Source: Candidatus Omnitrophota bacterium
GTDB taxonomy: Bacteria; Omnitrophota; Gorgyraeia; Gygaellales; Profunditerraquicolaceae
Assembly (NCBI GenBank): GCA_023229385.1
Contig: JALNZI010000004.1
Coordinates: 42,129-106,128, forward strand
Reading direction: 5' to 3'
DNA: 64,000 nucleotides
Shown here: positions 59,115-64,000 of the stretch, piece by piece
Position numbering within the stretch: the stretch's first letter is position 1
Layout of the letters: each line of letters opens with the position of its first letter
Notes under the pieces: generated by a model
Seen by the model: only the letters and a program-made list of their open reading frames with translations
Databases searched by the model: none
Told to the model about the DNA's origin: nothing
Made by a program: the position numbers and the translations under genes

Positions 59115-59549
59115 ATGCCAAAAAACAATAAAGAAATTAAAGCTAGCTCAGAAGAGCAAAAAACAGATAATGGCAAAATTTTTGCCATATTTCAATTACT
59201 CAATAAAATTGAAATATCTAAGGTAAATATTTCAACAGCATATTGGGTTACTAGAAATATTAGATTAGCTCTTCCTACTGTAAAAGAATTTGAAAAATTA
59301 AGATCAGATGTTACCTCTGATCCATTATTTAAAAAATATAAAGAAGAGTGCGATGAAGCTACTACGGACGAATCTAAATTGCTTATTAAAGAAAAATATA
59401 AGGAAATGACCGATGAAGCTAATAAAGAGTTACAAGAATTTATGTTTAAAGAAGTGCCTCTTATAAAATGGTATAAAATTACAATTGATAAACTTGATGG
59501 ATTTGATTCTAAACTAATACCTGAACTATTTGACTTAATTGAAGGATAA
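59115..59549 (+). CDS. hypothetical protein
   Basis: 144 aa from MPKNNKEIKASS (AAGGA 6 nt upstream). Helical, charged. Likely works with the next gene (2-nt gap). Not recognised; a tail or chaperone role is possible. Confidence 0.55.
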   Translation: MPKNNKEIKASSEEQKTDNGKIFAIFQLLNKIEISKVNISTAYWVTRNIRLALPTVKEFEKLRSDVTSDPLFKKYKEECDEATTDESKLLIKEKYKEMTDEANKELQEFMFKEVPLIKWYKITIDKLDGFDSKLIPELFDLIEG

Positions 59550-59551
59550 TA

Positions 59552-59914
59552 ATGACTGCTTTTACTCTAACCAGCAATGAATATAGAAATATTTTTGAAT
59601 TAGCTGCTAATCTCAGAGGTCCGGCTGAAACTAAATTAAATATATTAACAATAATGGAAAAAATATCAAAAGAAGTTAATCTAAATAAACCTGCTGATAA
59701 TGAATTTCCTGAATCAATTACTATTAAATTAAATAAAAATGAATTAGATGCATATTGGAATGGGTTAGTTTACTATATTTCAGACAACTTAGTTAATGTT
59801 GATAGAATTTTATTAATCAAAGCTCTCTGTATTAAATTGAAACTAGGTAAACGATTTGAACTATTACAAAAATCAGCTAAAATACCTGATGAAAAAATAC
59901 CATTAGACAATTGA
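59552..59914 (+). CDS. hypothetical helical protein
   Basis: 120 aa (MTAFTLTSNEYRNIFELAANL...). No recognised family; followed by a terminator. Confidence 0.55.
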   Translation: MTAFTLTSNEYRNIFELAANLRGPAETKLNILTIMEKISKEVNLNKPADNEFPESITIKLNKNELDAYWNGLVYYISDNLVNVDRILLIKALCIKLKLGKRFELLQKSAKIPDEKIPLDN

Positions 59915-59918
59915 TAAA

Positions 59919-59946
59919 TGGGCTTCTTAATAAGAAGCCTTTTTAT
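59919..59946 (+). terminator. rho-independent terminator
   Basis: GGCTTCTT-AATA-AGAAGCC followed by TTTTT. Confidence 0.9.
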
Positions 59947-59954
59947 TATAAATA
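59947..59954 (+). promoter_or_regulatory. late promoter TATAAATA
   Basis: 6 nt before the ATG of the 627-aa fibre gene, immediately after a terminator; nearly leaderless late mRNA. Confidence 0.75.
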
Positions 59955-59960
59955 ACTAAT

Positions 59961-61844
59961 ATGCCAAGTAATTTAAATAATTTTGGAACTGTTAATGCCA
60001 CAGTAATTAGTTCAAATGTTATAGATAGTGTTCCAACCTATTTAAAACAATTTAATGAAGATTCTAGTGCGCAAATCGCAGAATGGCAACTTAATAGTAA
60101 AGTATCTCAAGCAGATGCTTTGATATTTGCAATAGGAAATGGCACTGAATTAGTATCATCTACCGTATCTAATACAATTGACATATTTAGTGCATATATT
60201 TTAGGAAAATATACTTATGAAAATCATTGGCAAATAAATTATCTACAAAATGAAAATATATGCTATACATATTATGATGGAAATAATTACTTTAAGAGAT
60301 TTACTATTGATTATAAGACTGGAAATTTAGGTGGAAGAAGTATAACATTAAGAAATGGTAATATTCCTAATTGTAATGCTGATTTTCAAGCGGCCTTTGG
60401 CTATTCAAATGAGGCTTCATATGCGGATTATTCACAATATAGACATAATATAAGAACTTCGCATAGTAATGACATTAATTTCAATTATGAAAATGCGCTA
60501 GACTTATATATATGGGATAAAACAAATGATTTACCTGATGATATTGGTAGCAGACATGTTGTTAGATGGAATGCACTAGGTAATGAAGAATTGGTTAGTG
60601 GATTTAGGATTGATGGTGGCCTTAATGTAGATATTTCTACCCCAGATAGTAGAGCACTTGAACAAACTAACTATGCGGTGACTAATAAAGGAGTTATTTA
60701 TTTTAATACTTCGGTTAATAAGTATAGATATTCAGAAAATGGTGGAGCCTTCAAATATCTTGGAAGTGGATCAGGTGGAGGATCTGGAATTATTCAAAGT
60801 TGTGATTTAAACCAATGTGGGCCTTATTCAGAACTATTAGTAGATAAACCAATTGCCATAATGATGCATAGTGTAGGTGATTTAAGTATTAATAAAATAT
60901 CTATTGCAACTATGGTTGGATCAACGGATGGAATTAATATTGGTTTAGCTATATATAAGCCATCTGTAAATACTAATACATTAAGCGGAATTACATTAAC
61001 TAAAACTTGGTCTGGAACGGTAACTACTACTGTAAATGAGGAAATGCTAATAGCAACTATTGGGGATAATGATGTTGTAACTGTAAATGGATGGTATTCT
61101 ATATTAATTACTAATATGAATGCTAATAATAATCCAGTAATAGCTGCATATGTTAATCAAACTCAAATGCTTGATGATACCTCATCTGTAGCTTATCAAT
61201 TAGATGCATCTTCTGCCATATCAAATGGTACTTGGGTATCTACATTCACTCCAAATAAGATTCTTAATACTGAAATTGTTCCTTATATTAAAATAGGGGG
61301 AGCTTCAGATAGTGATAGTCAATCCAGTGATACATATAAAGTAAAATTAACATCAAGTGATAATACTGAAGATTATATAGAAAATAAATTATCAGCCGGA
61401 ACTAATGTCACTATTGACGAAGTGACAGAGAATGGTATTAAAAAACTAAAAATAAACTCAACAGCAAGTGGATCAGGTGGAGGTACATCCGCTGCAAATA
61501 ATAAAATAGCAGTATTAGCTAACCCCTGTGCAGATGATGATATTATTTTGTTTTATGCAACTGAAGCAGTTAATATTAATTCAATGATATTATTAATGAG
61601 AAGCACTGATGAAACAATTACTCAATCTATTTCAGTGTCAATATATAAGGTAAATGCTAGAAATGCAATATCTTCAGCTACAGCTATTGTTAGTGGAACT
61701 GTTTCAGATTTTGCAACAGGGACTACTTTATCGGTTAATAGTGCATTAATAACTGGAAATATGCTAATCTTGAAAGTAACAACAGTTGTGGGTTCACCTA
61801 TTCTACTTGAAACTATAACTACTTTCGGATCTTCTTTAACATAA
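59961..61844 (+). CDS. tail fibre protein with Gly/Ser linkers
   Basis: 627 aa. Beta-rich, with two flexible hinges (GSGSGGGSG at ~275 and SGSGGGTS at ~515) that separate three segments. ALEQTNYAVTNKGVIYFNTSVNKYRYSENGG is like the short display motif common in phage fibre head domains. Two C-terminal parts share a similar layout (IAIMMHSVGDLSINKISI and IILFYATEAVNINSMIL), so they probably arose by duplication. Confidence 0.6.
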   Translation: MPSNLNNFGTVNATVISSNVIDSVPTYLKQFNEDSSAQIAEWQLNSKVSQADALIFAIGNGTELVSSTVSNTIDIFSAYILGKYTYENHWQINYLQNENICYTYYDGNNYFKRFTIDYKTGNLGGRSITLRNGNIPNCNADFQAAFGYSNEASYADYSQYRHNIRTSHSNDINFNYENALDLYIWDKTNDLPDDIGSRHVVRWNALGNEELVSGFRIDGGLNVDISTPDSRALEQTNYAVTNKGVIYFNTSVNKYRYSENGGAFKYLGSGSGGGSGIIQSCDLNQCGPYSELLVDKPIAIMMHSVGDLSINKISIATMVGSTDGINIGLAIYKPSVNTNTLSGITLTKTWSGTVTTTVNEEMLIATIGDNDVVTVNGWYSILITNMNANNNPVIAAYVNQTQMLDDTSSVAYQLDASSAISNGTWVSTFTPNKILNTEIVPYIKIGGASDSDSQSSDTYKVKLTSSDNTEDYIENKLSAGTNVTIDEVTENGIKKLKINSTASGSGGGTSAANNKIAVLANPCADDDIILFYATEAVNINSMILLMRSTDETITQSISVSIYKVNARNAISSATAIVSGTVSDFATGTTLSVNSALITGNMLILKVTTVVGSPILLETITTFGSSLT

Positions 61845-61867
61845 TATTGATAACCTAACCCATTTTG

Positions 61868-61875
61868 TATAAATA
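61868..61875 (+). promoter_or_regulatory. late promoter TATAAATA
   Basis: 6 nt before the ATG at 61882. Confidence 0.75.
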
Positions 61876-61881
61876 CATTGC

Positions 61882-62214
61882 ATGGGCCAAGCTAAATATA
61901 ATTTATGGAAATTGATTAGTTCAAATGAACAATCTGGATTAGATAGATTAACTGAAATAGGAAAATATATACCTGCGTGGGGACAACCCTCATCTGGGTC
62001 AATTTGGATATATGCATCAGGTGGCGCTACTTTACAAATTACTGATCGCACAAATACTCCAATTGGAGATACTCTAACAATATCATCTGGAACTTGGATT
62101 CAATATACTGCTAATAACATAATTCCTTCTTATTTTATTTTTGCAGATTCCCTATATTTAAATATTACCTCATTAACCGGCTATTTACAAGCCGAGATAA
62201 TTTCGGCGGAATAA
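61882..62214 (+). CDS. small fibre-associated protein
   Basis: 110 aa, beta-sandwich character (GSIWIYASGGATLQITDRTN...). Ends 1 nt before the next ATG; its C-terminus resembles the tip domains of the preceding fibre. Confidence 0.5.
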   Translation: MGQAKYNLWKLISSNEQSGLDRLTEIGKYIPAWGQPSSGSIWIYASGGATLQITDRTNTPIGDTLTISSGTWIQYTANNIIPSYFIFADSLYLNITSLTGYLQAEIISAE

Positions 62215-62215
62215 T

Positions 62216-64000
62216 ATGCCAAATAATAATATATTAGGTGCAATCTCTAAATTCCCAACTGCACAAATTCCATTATTTACTGTAAATAATGAGCAAATAA
62301 CCCCCCTTTACCCAATATCTGGAAGTAGCTGTCAAATACCAGTTGCATCTGAATCTACGTTAGGTGGTGTTAAGCAAGGTAGTAACGTAGATATTGCTGA
62401 TGATGGCACAATTTCGGTGGCAGCTCCGTATGCGCTACCTTCAGTTACTACTTCGATTTTTGTTGATAGCAACCGAGTTGATACTTACACCCCAACGGGT
62501 ACTTTGGATAAGCCATTCAAAACTCTTAGTGCAGCTCTAGCTACTGTTACTAAAGCATCTCAAATTGTAATGGCTCCTGGTGCTTATACCGAAGCTATCG
62601 CTAACTATCCCCTATATCCTATTGTGCTATATGGTAATGGATCAACGCTTACCTTAACTGTAGCAGCCACGATTACATTGGACTATACTGCTTTTGATCT
62701 GAACGTTGTAGCCCCAAATGGGGTTACATTTGCAGGTGTATCAGCTAGTACAAAGTTCTTGATTCGTGATCGCACATGTATTGGACCAATAACTCTATCG
62801 CAAGGTCTGCTAGATGTACAATCGTCAACATTAGCTTGGAATACAACTGCTGATGTTCTGACTGTATCTGGTGGTAATCTGATATCAATCGCAAACATCA
62901 ACACCCTGCCCCTTGTACAAACCGGCGGAACTGTAAACATTGAAAATAGTATCTGGAATACCGCCAGAGCCAATACGTATTTGATTAACAGCTCGGTGGG
63001 TCAGATTAATATCGCGAATAGTACTATAGCCAATACATCCGCAACTGCTGGTGGCGGTATCTATATCCATAATGCACAGACGAGTGCGGCTCCGAATGCT
63101 ATTGCTAACTGCGTTGTTGGTGCTGTCAATGCTGTCAACGTTGCTTCGGGCGTCACGCTTTACAGCAAGGTAGCTACCACTGGTACGACGGTATTGACCA
63201 CTGCTGTTGGTGTGCCTGATGTTTCTGGCAATATCCTAACTAATCAATCTTCTGCCAGCCTTGGCGCTGAAACGTTATCCGCGACATGGGGATTAGGCAC
63301 TGGCTGGTCTGGAACATTCGCGACTGGATTTACTCACACGACTGGCAATACCGCAACCTTGACTGAGGCGACCACGTATACCTCGGGTGGTTTGTATACG
63401 GTTGCGTGGACTGTCACGGGTCGCACTGCCGGATCGTTTACAGTTGCAGTAGGTGGGATTTCACAGGGATCAATTACAGCTACTGGCTCAATAGGTCCAA
63501 AATTCACGGCTACGACCGCCATCGTTGTTACTCCGACCACTGATTTCGATGGCACTATTGTATTATCGGTTAAGTCCATCATTGCACAGCCTGCAACGAG
63601 TACGTGGCTGGATGCTGCTGGTGGTGTGTCCTTGGAAATCCGATCAACTGACGCCAGCCAACAAGCGACAGCAATCGGACAAGCTGCTGGACGGAATAAC
63701 ACCACAGGCAGCACTTGGACAGCAATCGGATACGGTGCTGGACGGAATAACACCACAGGCAGCTCTTGGACAGCAATCGGATACTGTGCTGGACAGAATA
63801 ACACTACAGGTGGCTCGTGGACAGCAATCGGACGCGGTGCTGGCCAGAATAACACTGCAGGTATATGGTGGACAGCAATCGGACAAGCTGCTGGCCAGAA
63901 TAACACCACCGGTATCAATTGGACAGCAATCGGATACGGTACTGGACGGAATAACACCACAGGCAGCTCTTGGACAGCAATCGGATACGGTACTGGACGG
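62216..64000 (+). CDS. tail spike/fibre, beta-helix plus 17-residue repeats (3' end outside window)
   Basis: At least 595 codons. The N-terminal ~75 residues contain ASESTLGGVKQGSNVDI, a short motif frequent in T4-type and prophage fibres. Residues ~80-310 look like a right-handed beta-helix (KPFKTLSAAL..., IVMAPGAYTEAI). Then comes a beta domain and, from ~residue 480, tandem 17-residue repeats WTAIGxGxGxNNTTGSS, like trimeric-adhesin head repeats. The first ~200 bp match the genome's AT-rich style, then G+C rises sharply: a mosaic gene. Confidence 0.7.
   Translation, partial: MPNNNILGAISKFPTAQIPLFTVNNEQITPLYPISGSSCQIPVASESTLGGVKQGSNVDIADDGTISVAAPYALPSVTTSIFVDSNRVDTYTPTGTLDKPFKTLSAALATVTKASQIVMAPGAYTEAIANYPLYPIVLYGNGSTLTLTVAATITLDYTAFDLNVVAPNGVTFAGVSASTKFLIRDRTCIGPITLSQGLLDVQSSTLAWNTTADVLTVSGGNLISIANINTLPLVQTGGTVNIENSIWNTARANTYLINSSVGQINIANSTIANTSATAGGGIYIHNAQTSAAPNAIANCVVGAVNAVNVASGVTLYSKVATTGTTVLTTAVGVPDVSGNILTNQSSASLGAETLSATWGLGTGWSGTFATGFTHTTGNTATLTEATTYTSGGLYTVAWTVTGRTAGSFTVAVGGISQGSITATGSIGPKFTATTAIVVTPTTDFDGTIVLSVKSIIAQPATSTWLDAAGGVSLEIRSTDASQQATAIGQAAGRNNTTGSTWTAIGYGAGRNNTTGSSWTAIGYCAGQNNTTGGSWTAIGRGAGQNNTAGIWWTAIGQAAGQNNTTGINWTAIGYGTGRNNTTGSSWTAIGYGTGR
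63655..64000 (+). repeat. 51-bp tandem repeats (WTAIG...NNTTG)
   Basis: About seven 17-codon units reach the window edge. Units are near identical apart from the residues after AIG (QA, YG, YC, RG, YG) and after NNTTG (ST, SS, GS, IN), i.e. the positions likely to be exposed. Confidence 0.85.

Noticed and set aside
63334..63960. Minus-strand open frames in the last fibre gene
   Set aside because: Mirror frames of G+C-rich repeats; the plus frame continues a well-supported fibre gene with promoter context.
63655..64000. Diversity-generating retroelement target
   Set aside because: No template repeat or reverse transcriptase in the window, and differences between units are not confined to adenines.

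Overview
The window is a dense, AT-rich (roughly 30% G+C) stretch of a large tailed-phage genome, most likely a very large T4-like myovirus. Supporting signs are a rIIA homologue, several TATAAATA late promoters as in T4, RNA ligases and a 5' kinase/3' phosphatase, PhoH, a long run of tail-fibre-like genes, a big tRNA array with its own CCA-adding enzyme, a tmRNA and at least eight homing endonucleases. The initiator tRNA strongly resembles that of enterobacteria, which fits a proteobacterial host, but the host cannot be fixed from this sequence.

Layout. Positions 1-45,260 are almost all on the minus strand and hold takeover and metabolic genes: rIIA; kinase and BCS1-like ATPase; an RNA ligase broken into two genes by a split intein with a Vsr-like endonuclease between the halves; nucleotidyltransferases; MazG; and SLOG proteins. 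From 10,668 to 21,880 lies the RNA region: about 27 tRNA genes or remnants, a tmRNA, three copies of a ~400-450 nt group I-like intron, structured RNAs and endonucleases lodged among the tRNAs. From 22 to 45 kb come a glycosyltransferase, an ADP-ribose/NAD set (NADAR protein, ADP-ribosylglycohydrolase, WGR-PARP, nicotinamidase), a DUF2828 gene split by an endonuclease, a vWA-PP2C-kinase triad resembling TerY-P modules, the CCA-adding enzyme and a GMP reductase. From 45 kb the strand mixes. Virion-type genes on the plus strand, mostly behind TATAAATA promoters, dominate to the end, with an RNA-repair block (RNA ligase, Nudix, Pnk/phosphatase) on the minus strand at 47.8-51.9 kb. The last gene, a tail fibre/spike that runs off the window, becomes much richer in G+C.

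How it works together. tRNAs without encoded CCA, a CCA-adding enzyme, two RNA ligases, a Pnk/phosphatase and a tmRNA make up a system that keeps translation going and could repair tRNAs cut by host defences. The PARP, ARH, NADAR and nicotinamidase genes could write, erase and recycle ADP-ribose. Five minus-strand genes have an extended -10 promoter exactly 6 nt before the ATG, which predicts leaderless early mRNAs. Structural genes and some endonucleases carry T4-type late promoters.

Caveat: several genes are interrupted by apparent single-base deletions in homopolymers. These may be sequencing errors, and such genes are annotated as one gene where the frames can be joined.
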